From Nilaparvata lugens (taxonomy: Eukaryota > Arthropoda > Insecta > Hemiptera > Delphacidae), in assembly GCF_014356525.2 (NCBI RefSeq), contig NC_052506.1:26534372-26598371 (forward strand): a DNA stretch of 64,000 nucleotides, in the 5' to 3' direction. The notes below the pieces were generated by a model that worked only from the letters and a program-made list of their open reading frames with translations, had not been told where the DNA came from and made no database searches. The position numbers and the translations under genes are program-made. Positions 11,296 to 21,351 of the stretch are shown piece after piece (position 1 is the first letter of the stretch; each line of letters starts with the position of its first letter).

Positions 11296-11336
11296 GCAGC
11301 TGTAATAGATCTACAGGTTTGGTTTTTTTATTTCAG

Positions 11337-13061
11337 GTGTTCTCAGATGAAGAGGAAACACAATTGGTGGCATATATAAAGCAAGCAGCCAAGCTTCACT
11401 ATGGCCTTACTTTGAAGCAAGTGAGGAATTTAGCTTTTGAATTGGCAGCTGCCAATAATAAAGACATTCCAGCAAAGTGGAAAGAAGAACAGTTGGCTGG
11501 GGAAAACTGGCTTTGAGGATTTAGAAGCAGACATCCATCCATTTCTCTACGGACACCTGAAGCAACCAGTATGGCCAGGGCTACAGCCTTTAACAGGGCT
11601 CATGTTGAAGGCTTTTTCAATAACCTAATTGAGGTTATGGGAAAACACAAGTTTCCACCACAGGCTGTGTGGAATATGGATGAGTCAGGCTGTTCCACCG
11701 TCCATAATCCACCCAAAGTGTTGGCAGAGAAGGGGACAAAGCAACTGGGCAGTATGACATCTGGAGAAAGGGGTGTAAATGTTACTTTGATTGCAGCTAT
11801 TAATGCTGCAGGAAATTCTGTACCCCCTTGTTTTGTATTTCCTCGTGTATGTTTCAAGGAACACATGTTGAAAGGAGCTCCTCCTGGATCAATTGGTGTC
11901 GCAAATCCTAGTGGTTGGTCCAATTCTGAAATTTTTTTAACTTATTTCGATCATTTTATTAAGTTTACAAAACCTTCAGAAAATGACAAACAACTTTTGA
12001 TTTCGGACAATCATGAGTCCCATGTGAGTATTTCAGGCCAAAGAGTTATGAAGGCCAAAGACAATCATATTATAATGTTGACTCTTCCTCCCCACACTAG
12101 CCACAAATTGCAGCCACTAGACAGAAGTGTTTTTGAACCTTTCAAAACATTTTATTCCAAAGCAATGGCAGAATTTCTATTGACAAATAATGCTAAACCA
12201 GTGACGATTTATGATGTTTGTCAAATAAGTGATAGGGCATATGAGCTGGCATTCACTTTAAAAAACATTGTGAGTGGATTCAGGGTGACAGGAATTTTTC
12301 CAGTCAACCGTGATGTCTTTGGGGATGATGACTTTCTGCCATCATCTGTTACAGATCGATCTGAGCAATCAGAAATAGTAGATAAACCAAGTTGTTCTTC
12401 TGCACCTTCTGATTCCACCTTTTCTTCTGGTCTCCTTCCTCCTTCAGCTTCATCCTCTGGTAGGCCTACTTCAGGTGCAGTGACTCTTAAGTCACCAGAA
12501 GAAGTAAGACCTTTTCCCAAAGCAGGGGAGAGGAAACCAAGCAATAGAAGACGTGTGAAGTCACAAATTCCAACTTCTACACCTGCAAAGACTCAAATTG
12601 AGGCTGAAAGGGCTGCTACAGGTATCAAAAGAAGGAAGAAAGGAAAGAAAATTCAGTTTGATTCTGAGGAGGAGGAAGAAGTGGTGACACAACAAGAAGT
12701 AGAGAGGCAAGAAGAAAATGATGAATCAGATGATGAAGCTTCTATCTCTAATTTAGAAGATGATGATGAATGCAGTTTCTTTGAAGAAAATCCAGTTCCT
12801 GTTCTTGGGTGTTGGGTTCTAGTAGAGTTTGTGGGGAAGAAAACCAATTTGTATTATGTGGGTCAAGTTACCCAGATTGAGAATGCTGTAATTACAGTAA
12901 ATTTCCTAAAAAAAGGTAAAAAACAATATGTGTTCCCCACTGTGAAGGATGAGAGCACCATTAATTTTAAACAAATAAAAAAAGTAATGCCAGAACCTAA
13001 TGTCCGCAGGGGATATTATTCTTTTCAAATTAAACTTCCACAGCATTTAAACTTTGTGTGA
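11337..13061 (+). pseudogene. pogo/jerky-like DDE transposase with one internal stop
   Basis: Coding similarity starts exactly after a good splice acceptor (TTTTTTTATTTCAG, AG at 11335-11336), so an upstream exon with the first DNA-binding motif once existed; the LINE now occupies that side. The amino part matches the CENP-B-type helix-turn-helix region (LAFELAAANN, AGENWL). A TGA at 11514-11516 follows, where the family has Arg, and the same frame then continues as [17 protein letters not shown]. The DDE_1 core has [26 protein letters not shown] and [12 protein letters not shown], so all three Asp are intact. The C-terminal 200 residues are basic, then strongly acidic, then a folded tail. 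A single C-to-T change explains the only lesion. Confidence 0.85.
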
Positions 13062-13200
13062 ATTTTTTCAATGTTTATGTATATTTATAATATTCACTGT
13101 TTATGATATTCTATGGTTATTTTGTAAAGTTAGTATAATTTTTTATTAATATTCTAATAAATAAGTGTAGATTTACTCGATGTATTGTGTTTTATTGCTA

Positions 13201-13437
13201 TGTCCTCAGGTACAACATAGTGTGTCCTCAGGTACAACAGTATGTTGTACCCAAGGACATAGAACACACAACAGTATAATACCAGGTAAGTCAATAATAA
13301 GTGGATGATAAGTTATGAAATAATTACCAGTTGTTTTGCAAAGATATGGAGCTTAGTTATGAGCTATTGGCAGCAGTTTATTTATTCAAACAAAGTAAAA
13401 AATAAATAAAATAGAAAAAGTGTCCTCCAGTACAACA
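13201..13437. repeat. Repeated 17-bp motif at the 3' side of the pogo-like element
   Basis: TGTCCTCAGGTACAACA occurs at 13201-13217 and 13223-13239 in direct orientation, at 13243-13259 inverted (two mismatches), and as a diverged direct copy at 13421-13437. Adjacent direct and inverted copies just downstream of a transposase gene suggest terminal or subterminal transposase-binding sites. That role is inference. Confidence 0.6.
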
Positions 13438-13439
13438 CC

Positions 13440-14040
13440 TTCCCCTACAACATTTTGAACTTGTAATATACGTTTCACAGGTTTTTCAGCCTTTTTATGG
13501 AAAAAATGTCATGGTCTGTCAGAGAGACTAATAAATTTAAATATGGTATACTAATAGACACCAGTGCATGTCCAGAAGTGATGTACAAGGTATGGGAGTA
13601 ACATTCTGTGTGCATCAAAATTGATGCACATGGTAGTTAACCTGTTAAAGAAATCACACATGACAATATTGCAGCAACTGATAATAAAGTGATTGTCTCA
13701 TGTAATTGGATGTCAAAATTTATTAATCACACATTGAAAATTATGTATTTTGTCACCTCACCATACCCTTTATTCACATGGCTGTTGAAATTACATACAC
13801 TTAAAGGACGAACTTACACAATATTCATCTGGACTACTGACCATGACATTGCATCTTGAGATTTTGTAAAGATGAGGACAGATAAAAAATGTTTTTTTCC
13901 AAGCCAATTCACCTCCATTACATTACGACTGGGGAGCATTTTGGAAGAGGAAAGTGATGAAAAAATTGGGTAAATAATAAAAAGAAATTTGCTCCGGATA
14001 GTTCCAGCGCACATGGTGACCCAACAATTGACTGTGACCA
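13440..14040. other. Non-coding stretch, no supported gene
   Basis: This AT-rich sequence has only short, interrupted frames. Parts may belong to the decayed DxC-QN element that becomes recognisable from about 14041, but I cannot support coding here. Confidence 0.4.
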
Positions 14041-14535
14041 CGAAAACTCGAAACTGTGCAGTGCTTCATTACTAAATGAAGAAGACATCAGGAATTTTCA
14101 CAACAAACTGTATTCACATAAAACCAAAACTGAACAGGGTAACTTTTTGCTGAAGTAAATGCATAACAAAGCCAAAGCACACTGACTGAGGAACAAAGAG
14201 TTGCCAAGATCAAGGTTAGTGACAAACTATGTCATTAGAAGGGTGAATGGTTACATTAATCATGTTTGCTTCAAGACATTTTCATCTGTAACAAAAATGA
14301 CCAGGAGAAGGTTGAAAAGTATACCGGCAGAAACAATATTTGATATTGGTTTTGGTAATCCAAAAAAAGACACATTTTGTGAGGAATGTAAAATAAAGAT
14401 GAAGACTACCAAATCCCCAGTTGAGTACAGTGAGTGGATGACAAAACATAATCTACAAAAGATTTGAGCCAAAAAGTTGTAAGAAATTCTTAAGAGAGAT
14501 GAAGATAGTGTGGTAAAAGTAGGATTCGATATGCA
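14041..14535 (+). pseudogene. DxC-QN family transposase fragment, copy i
   Basis: Pieces in several frames follow the order seen in the better copies at 24851, 29971 and 59589: a Cys-containing amino segment (ENSKLCSASLLNEEDIRN), a central segment in which a DNA-binding fold would lie, then FDIGFGNPKKDTFCEECK, and finally VVKVGFDMQQ. The last corresponds to the block with the putative first catalytic Asp. The longest open piece is 14201-14467. Several frameshifts and stops break it, and the catalytic half is absent. The family is an uncharacterised insect and cnidarian transposase-like group; the assignment rests on the shared F[DN]I.FG.P..D.C..C block. Confidence 0.6.
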
Positions 14536-14658
14536 ACAGAGCCAATAATAAATATAACAGACATTCTTTGCAAGACAGATTTGGCTGTATAATTAATGAC
14601 TTATGGGAGATGTGGGACCTATGGGACAGTGCTGGTAAGCCCTTTGGAGCGAGGGCTC

Positions 14659-14660
<2 letters not shown>

Positions 14661-14689
<29 letters not shown>
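14661..14689 (+). repeat. (GT)n microsatellite
   Basis: About 14 GT units in a row, immediately upstream of a LINE 3' fragment. An uninterrupted run of this length is probably polymorphic in the population. Confidence 0.9.
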
Positions 14690-14692
<3 letters not shown>

Positions 14693-14724
14693 TGCTGGGT
14701 GGTTGGCGGATCACTCTGTGTTAT

Positions 14725-15668
14725 CCCTCAACTGCCCTTTAAGGCTGTGCTTCAGCCCTTGGCGAGAAGCCAAATCCTTTGTACAGTCTCGCCTCTCATA
14801 TGGCATCTTAGCATGGGGAGCAGCCTACCGCACCCATCTAAGAAAAATAGAAGTTATTCAAAAAGCAATCCTTAAAGCTGGCTTTCATAGATGTCAAAGA
14901 TATCCCTCATCTTTACTATTTCAGGAAATTAGAGTTTTAACTATGAAAAAATTACACATAAAGGATTTACTCATTCATGTTTATAAACATTTTGGTTCAA
15001 TTTTCCTGCCATCTTTACAAAAAAAAAAAAAAGAAAATTCATAACACGAGATATGCAGCCACAGTTGGGATCAGAACTATCCAGCTAACAAGATCCTTCT
15101 CAACAACAAATCGTTTCTTCTTATCCCAAGTAATATATTGTAATCTCAAGAGATTATTTCCGCAAAATAACATTTTTTCAGCTGCAAGTCTTGCAATTTT
15201 CAAAAAAAGATTGAAATATTGGTTGTTTGAAATAAGTGATGAGGAGGCTGTGGCTCTGGTCTTGGCGGGCGGCGGACTCACCTGACTTCATAATTAACAT
15301 GACTTCTACTGACTCTATATCAATACCGACTGATTTTACCATACAGACTGGCTATATACGTTACTGACGGACATAACATTATAAAATGACTTTCTACAAT
15401 ACGAAACTATGACAATCATTTGAATGAAATTACCCTCATCTATTAAATTCATTTAGGCTCTCCTTCTTCTTCCCCTTCATAAGATTCACTCTACTTGAAA
15501 TACCAACTTGAGTCTACGCTCAGGCCACAGTGCCCATGTAGACTCATTCCATAATGTATAATATGGAACCCTAATCTAAGTACTTAATAATTTGTATTTT
15601 ATATTTCATATTATTTATCATTTTTGTACTTGCTGTATTGTGGAATAAAGAAGATTCTTGATTGATTG
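14725..15668 (+). mobile_element. 5'-truncated LINE, C-terminal part of reverse transcriptase ORF
   Basis: The frames at 14703-15044 and 14977-15285 encode the post-catalytic tail of a jockey/CR1-like ORF2: SRLSYGILAWGAAYRTHLRKIEVIQKAILKA (given here in two blocks, SRLSYGILAWG and KIEVIQKAILKA) and a final IFKKRLKYWLFE. A one-base slip in a 13-A run near 15020-15033 separates the frames. The non-coding tail ends with AATAAA and TTGATTGATTGA near 15645-15668, typical of a LINE 3' end with a short repeat tail. Confidence 0.75.
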
Positions 15669-15689
15669 AGATCCACCCGCTATGTTTAA

Positions 15690-15963
15690 GGTGGTTCGAG
15701 CCAATGTTGGGTGTAGCTGAGCGGGGATGATTGAGGTGCTGAGTGACTGTGTTGCATGTGGGGTGGATGTACTCCTTCTACGACTACAGGAGACATACTC
15801 CTCCAGGGGTGTTGTTCCTATAGAGGGTATGGGTTGCATATTCTGTGTGGGTTTGCCACACCAGAATCGTGGCATTGACGTTTGGGTATGTGTGATTGTT
15901 TTGAATGACTGTTTGGGTGCAGTCCTGTTGCGTGAGTTTCCTCTCCCTACTGTGTGTCTGTGA
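15690..15963 (+). pseudogene. R1-like LINE endonuclease fragment
   Basis: The plus-strand reading gives VRANVGC, then CVACGVDVLLL, QETYSSRGVVPIEG, IDVWVCVIVLND and LREFPLPTVCL. These follow the order of the amino half of R1/I-type apurinic endonucleases (N, QE and WVAVVVFN-like blocks). A stop after the first block and small insertions break it. It is less AT-rich than its neighbours, consistent with a separate insertion. No reverse transcriptase part follows. Confidence 0.55.
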
Positions 15964-16380
15964 ACCTGGTGTCTGGTGATGAGTGTCAAGTGGTTGTGTG
16001 TAGTGTGTTTTGGTCGTGAGCATGATGGTGAGTGAGTTGTGGTTGAGAGAGTGAGGGTTGAGTATAGAAGGGTTCCTCTGCTGGTTGGATGTGATGTGAA
16101 CTGCAGTATGGAATTGTGGTATGGAACAGGTTGCAGCTGTGCAAGGAGTCAACAAATTGAGGACTGGATGGCGCTGCAGTTCATGTCTGTGCTGAATGAA
16201 TGAGATGTATGTTGTGAATGGTAAAACTGTGAATGGTAGGTCGAATGTGGATGTATATTTTTGTAATGATGCGTGCTTTATGTTGAATGTCTGTTGGTGA
16301 TTGGGGGATCTGTGTGTCGATCACTGTTTAATCCATATGTCCATTGGAGAGGAGGGTGACTGACAGGCAGATCTGACTAG
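15964..16380. other. GT-rich stretch without recognised genes
   Basis: The plus strand is unusually rich in G and T. It may be decayed continuation of the R1-like fragment or the 5' non-coding part of the Mutator-like element that follows. No frame is supported. Confidence 0.4.
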
Positions 16381-18079
16381 AAAGATGCCAGTGATTCAGG
16401 TGAAACAGTTGATAGGCATGCGCAAGTCAGTGATAGGTTATCTCAGCTTCATTCATCTGTTGCAAGATGCAGTAGTGCTTCAGAGAAAAAACTTTCTGTT
16501 ACAGTTTATGATAAATTTGAAGATAGTTCTACAAATTTTGTAAATGAAGGGAACATTATAGTTGATTTGAAATTACTTAGTGAATTAATAACAGAGAATG
16601 TGAAGTGTAAGTATTGTAATGTTGAAAACAGTTTATCATTTTTTGAAGACAGTTCTGTAAGATTAGGATTAGCTTCTAAACTTGTTCTGAAATGTGTAAA
16701 TTGCAACTCGAATATGTCAATTCGAACATCCACAAAAACTGACAATGGATATGAGAATAATTTGAGATTTGTGTATGCAATGAGAGCATTAGGAAAGGGA
16801 CAGTCATCAGCCAACACATTCTGTGCTGTCATGAATTTACCAAGGCCACCCACAAGATTTCAGAACATAACTAATGTTTTAGGAAAAGCAATGGAAGAAG
16901 GTGCTGGTGAATCTATGAACAATGCTGTTCAAGAAGCAGTTGAAATAGAAGAAAGTCGAGATTTGATAGTAGCAATTGATGGTAGCTGGCAAAAGAGAGG
17001 TTATAAAAGTTTGAATGGTGTTGTGTCTGCTACAACAATAACCTCTACAAAAGTCATAGATGTAGAAATTCTTAGCAAATATTGTCCCACGTGTAAAACT
17101 GATGATGATCGAGAAAAACATTCACGGACTGGTCAGTGCTCATCAAATTACTCTGGAGTTAGTGGAGGGGTGGAGGTTGCAGGTGCTGTAGCAATTTTTC
17201 AACGCTCTAAACTCATTCATAATGTAAGATATACAAAATATTTGGGAGATGGAGACAGCAAGGGCTTCAAGAAAGTTGTAGAATCTGCTCCATATGGTAC
17301 AATCACAGTAGAAAACTAGAATGCATTGGCCATATTCAGAAAAGTATGGGAACTCGTCTAAGAAAACTGGGTCAAGACTTGAAGAAAACTGTTCTGAGTG
17401 ATGGGAAAAAAATTTCAGGCAGAGGAAGATTGACGGATAAAGACATTGATAAGATTCAGATTTACTATGGCAATGCTATACAAAAGAATTTCTCAAGTGT
17501 AGAGGAAATGAGGAAGGCTGTGTGGGTAATTTACTTCCACAGTACCTCGAATGATGAGAAGCCAATGCATCAACATTGCCCCAATGATGCAAATACATGG
17601 TGCAAATATAACAAGGCCCAGCTATCAGGTGAATCTTATTCACATAAACATATAATTCCAGCTGCAATTGCTGAGGTTATGAAACCAGTATTCCGGAGTT
17701 TAGCTGAACCGAACCTCAACCCCTAAAAGAGTGTTTGCATGGATTGACTCAGAATCCAAATGAGTCATTCAACAATATTATCTGGACTCACATTCCCAAA
17801 AACGTTTTTGTTGCATTGAAAACTCTGAAATGTTGTGTTTATGATGCTGTATTAGCTTTTAATGATGGACATTATGGTAGGATTCACGTGCTTGAAAAAC
17901 TTGGCCTGAATCCTAGGTATAACATTGTTAAGGGTGCAAACGTTTGGACCACAAGCGGATTGACAAAGGGAATCGAGAGGCAAGAAAAGTTTATAAAATT
18001 GGTGAAAAGAGAAGAAAAAAATGCAGATGAAGAAGAAGATGACCCACATGACCCATTGTATGGTGGAGGGATGCACTGA
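16381..18079 (+). pseudogene. Mutator-like transposase with two frameshifts
   Basis: The reading is open from 16381, and the first recognisable family block starts near 16501. It matches the arthropod 'Mutator-like transposase domain': paired CxxC motifs (VKCKYC, LKCVNCN), AMRALGKG, LIVAIDGSWQKRGYKSLNGV (catalytic Asp), KYCPTCK, NYSGVSGGVEVAGAV and KYLGDGDSKGFK (second Asp block), followed by GRLTDKDIDKIQIYYG, HCP...WCKY and CLHGLTQNPNESFN. One base is missing near 17312-17316 and another slip lies near 17715-17725; otherwise the order and spacing are those of the family. The N-terminal start is not evident: no good ATG lies upstream of the first block. Two single-base lesions suggest fairly recent inactivation. 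Confidence 0.85.
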
Positions 18080-18594
18080 ACTCTTGTAAGTGATTTCTAT
18101 GTTATAAAACATCATGTTTTTCCTAAAATTAAACTTAGAGTCAATTTTCCCAAAAATTGAATTTTTTCATACATTTGACCCTTTTTTCAGGATCTAGAAG
18201 CACTACAGAGCTGAATTTTTTTACAGAGGTCAGAGATAGGCCTGATACACCTACTGAGTTAGCCATAAGTCCTTACTTATAAGTAAAAAATTACTTACTT
18301 TAATAAAAAAAAATTTCAGTGATATTTCTAAGATAAAAAAGTTGACACAGAAAAAAAATCATAAAAATATTATTATGAGAATTTAGAAATTGAAAATGAC
18401 CCAGTAGTTAGTTAAAGATATAAGTAATTCATGTGCAAAAACTCATTCCTGTATGAACAATAGAACGTAAGAAAAGGGGCCTTGAAAATGACCAAATTAA
18501 CATGGGCGAGATACATGGTACAGGGTCCCCTTGATCTGCAGAAAGAATGTGTATTGTGCACTGTGGCCAGAATCACTTTCAGGTTGAGCAGGAA
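18080..18594. other. AT-rich stretch, nothing recognised
   Basis: This is probably the 3' untranslated part of the Mutator-like element plus flanking sequence. I find no inverse copy of a terminal repeat and no coding similarity. Confidence 0.4.
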
Positions 18595-19165
18595 ATGACC
18601 TAGCAAGTGCCCTAAAAAAGATACTAGACGTTTTCATTGAGGAAAATGAGTTGACCAAAATAAAGCTCTGGAGTGACTCCTGTGGAGTCACTATTCTATT
18701 GGATTCATATTTGATTAGAAATATGTCTAATGCCATTCTTGACGTCATCAGATCAAATCCACAGGTAAAAAAATGTTATTGTGAAATATTCACTGCCAGG
18801 GCACTCCTGTTTTCAGGAAGTAGACAATGTTCACAGTCAGATCAAAAAAACCTTGAGAACAACAGATTTTTATACCCCCATTGGATTAATTCGCATTCTA
18901 AAATCAGTGTCACCCAAAATTCCCTACAAGATTATCCAGATGAAGGAATCTGATTTCAAGGACTTTGCATCTACTGCTAAACTACTAAACTATACAAAAC
19001 CATACCTTACACAAAAACATCAGTTTTAGAATTCACTCTGCAGCTCAGTGTTGTGCAATTTAAATCATCACATGATCCTTATGAGCCAATGAATGCTGCT
19101 AAAATTTGCTATCAAGAATCACCTTTACAGCTTAAAAAAATCAGAGCCATGTACTAATTCCACGA
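18595..19165 (+). pseudogene. DxC-QN family transposase fragment, copy ii (catalytic half)
   Basis: The reading gives AGNDLASALKKILDVFIEE, then IKLWSDSCG (the D-[NS]-C block, but with the QNKN part lost), then MSNAILDVIRSNPQVKK, and after a frameshift near 18775-18790, SLPGHSCFQEVDNVHSQIKK, YTPIGLIRILKS and IQMKESDFKDFA. The spacing of DSC, GHS and the downstream Asp matches the other copies in this window. The amino half is missing. It is a decayed relic of the family. Confidence 0.65.
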
Positions 19166-19639
19166 GCCTTCCCCTTCATGCCCCTACCCTACAAAAACGG
19201 GGAATTACTATCATGTTGTTTTGAAACTGGAGTGCAGAATTGTCTAATGTGTAGGCTACCGGTATCAGTTTGTTATTAGGTAGTTCAATGACAAAATATA
19301 TGGTTAGTTTAATTTTTGTTTTTAATATTGGTAGTTCAGTCAACAAAAGATTATAGAGGGAAAAGTTTGGAACACAATTTTTGATCGAGCAGCTCTTCCA
19401 AGGATAATAGTAAGGAGGTAAACATATCAAAAGTCCTCACTCCTACCCCCTGTGCTAAGGGGGTGGGGGTGGTTTGACAGTACTACATTTTGTTTTTTTG
19501 CACATAACTCGAACAATATGCCTATTTTGGAAATTTTTGTCCAATACAAAATTAAAGCTTACAAATCGTCGGCTCAGTTTCATAAGGTTCTATGTGACAA
19601 TTTTGGGCTTATTGAGTTATGCACAGAGATCGATCCCCA
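19166..19639. other. Non-coding stretch, no supported gene
   Basis: Several short frames on both strands lack any recognisable motif. It separates two DxC-QN fragments and may be part of either element. Confidence 0.35.
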
Positions 19640-19710
19640 AAAACAAAGATCATTGACCTGAAATTCTTAGAGACTGGTCACACGCAAATGGAAGTGGACA
19701 GCATGCATAG
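19640..19710 (+). pseudogene. DxC-QN transposase fragment, copy iii, left part split by the hAT element
   Basis: The frame reads KIIDLKFLETGHTQMEVDSM and runs into the 8-bp target duplication ATGCATAG at 19703-19710. GHTQMEVDS is the GH[ST] block with its following Asp. The rest continues after the second ATGCATAG copy at 34225-34232, as shown by the codon phase and family pattern. This is good independent evidence for the hAT boundaries. Confidence 0.7.
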
Positions 19711-19974
19711 CAGGCATGGCCCTAGGGACTTTGCCGCCCTGGGGCGAGATCGGCAACCCCCTCACAAGTATCCCATCTAAATGTTAATCCTGGGTTCCAC
19801 CCCTTCCTTGAACGATACCTTAACTATTGTGTCTCCACTGTGATGTGATCACACCATTCGCACCAAAGTGTCTCAGTAAACTCTAAATAATTACGTACTA
19901 GGAGTCCCAAGTATAAATTGCACATTTTGAAATTATTTTTGTTTCATAAACTGTTTTATGTTCCCAGTTACAGA

Positions 19975-21205
19975 TATCCTATTATATTAAGCGAGCAATT
20001 TCTGTATGTCTGTTTATATTATTATATTTTCATATCTGGTTATTTATGTTCAATGGATCTCAAAAACAGCACTAACGATTTTCACGAGATTTATTAGTAT
20101 CATTATATTCATATTAGACATGGAATTCTGTGTTTACCAACTGAATTGAGTAAAGCTAAGGAAGTTTCTTGTACCTGTAATACAGCTTTCAAAACCAATT
20201 TCTCCTGCACTGTATAAGACATGTACTGTCTTATAGGCCTATTTTGAACACTTTGAAGTTCGGTTGAAGGTAATATACGATTTTTTACATTTATAGCCTT
20301 GGTACTTTCCTGTTAGACCGTTAGACGTCACGTCTACTCATTTAGGTGATCCTAACTCATGTTAGGCCTAAGACAGGTTTGTTAGGAATGGAATAGGTTA
20401 AAATTCGTTGAGTACCAAAGTTTTAAGGTAGCCTACTTAACATTCAAGTTACATTAGAAGTATGGGTGTAAGTACACTTTACTGGCCACCCCGAATTTCT
20501 CAAAAACAATTCTTGTAGTAGATTCTACATATTTTTCTGATACCAAAACAATGAAAATTTTACGTTGGTCACTTGGTCACCTAACCAACCCAACTCAACC
20601 TCTCAACCTAACTTAACCTAAACTAACTCAACCCAACTTAGCCTAACCAACCTAACTCAAACTAACCCTAACCAAACCTAAATTGACCCAAACCCAAACT
20701 TACTGCAATAACTCAATTAAGTTTAAAATCAAGTAACACTGAAGCTAAGTAAGAAAATTTTGATTATTTTTAAAAAATGAACAGTAAGTGATTGGGGTGA
20801 AATTTTCATGGATTTAGTGTCGGAATAACGTGCTTTGTGCTTTGCTTCATATGGTAAGCTGGAAAATGAATCACAAGTCCAACAGACTGTCCGCATATTT
20901 TACATGTGATCAGCTGAAATGGATTGAATTTAGCCTCAACTGTGGTACAGCTGACATCATCACATTCCACTCTTATTAGTAGTCCAACAGATGATAAAAA
21001 TTGCTGTCTTTTGTCAGCTGTTCCTCAAAGGATGGATTTCTCCTTTTCATGTCCTTCAGCGAGTTATTGCAGGAATTACACCCTGAGCAATCGATTTTTT
21101 GTATCAAGAACCTCTTATATTCCAAACTTTATCAAAATCGTTGGAGCCGTTTTTGAGATCCGTTGGACATACATACAGAAATTGCTTGCTTAATATAATA
21201 GGATT
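19975..21205. mobile_element. Non-autonomous element nested in the hAT 5' region
   Basis: ATCCTATTATATTAAGC at 19976-19992 has an inverse match at about 21188-21204. The similarity continues inward through GAGCAATTTCTGTATGT and later GGATCTCAAAAAC, so the inverted repeats are longer than 30 bp with partial extension to about 100 bp. The interior has no transposase frame. It includes a degenerate CCTAA-like tract at 20578-20712. Superfamily is not assigned. Confidence 0.65.
20578..20712 (+). repeat. Degenerate CCTAAC/CCAACT-like tract
   Basis: The stretch is composed of imperfect AACCTAACY and AACCAACCC-like units on the plus strand. It recalls the insect telomere unit CCTAA, but the units vary in length and sequence. 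I regard it as low-complexity sequence and not as a true interstitial telomere. Confidence 0.6.
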
Positions 21206-21351
21206 TCATGTATTAGTAGCATGGAATGTTAACTCCCTTATACTATCAAACTGATTTCACTACAAACGTATGCTTGATGCACCTACAGTTCTTGAAAAAT
21301 TTTATATTATGTTTTAAGACAGGACGTATTTTCAGGTAGTACACAGTCCTG

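Larger units (their letters stand above)
6480..11330 (+). mobile_element. Non-LTR retrotransposon (CR1/jockey-like LINE) with two intact ORFs
   Basis: Two long plus-strand reading frames lie 53 bp apart and encode a nucleic-acid-binding and hydrolase ORF1 and an endonuclease/reverse transcriptase ORF2. Neither has a stop or frameshift, so this copy looks young and possibly competent. The exact 5' end is not visible; I place it in the AT-rich run before ORF1. The 3' untranslated part is very short or truncated, because about 40 bp after the ORF2 stop the sequence becomes a splice acceptor of a pogo-type transposase gene. No RNase H domain is seen. Confidence 0.8.

Noticed and set aside
20578..20712. 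Possible interstitial telomere array (CCTAA)
   Set aside because: Units are irregular (CCTAACT, CCAACC, CTCAACC); no uninterrupted CCTAA run exists.
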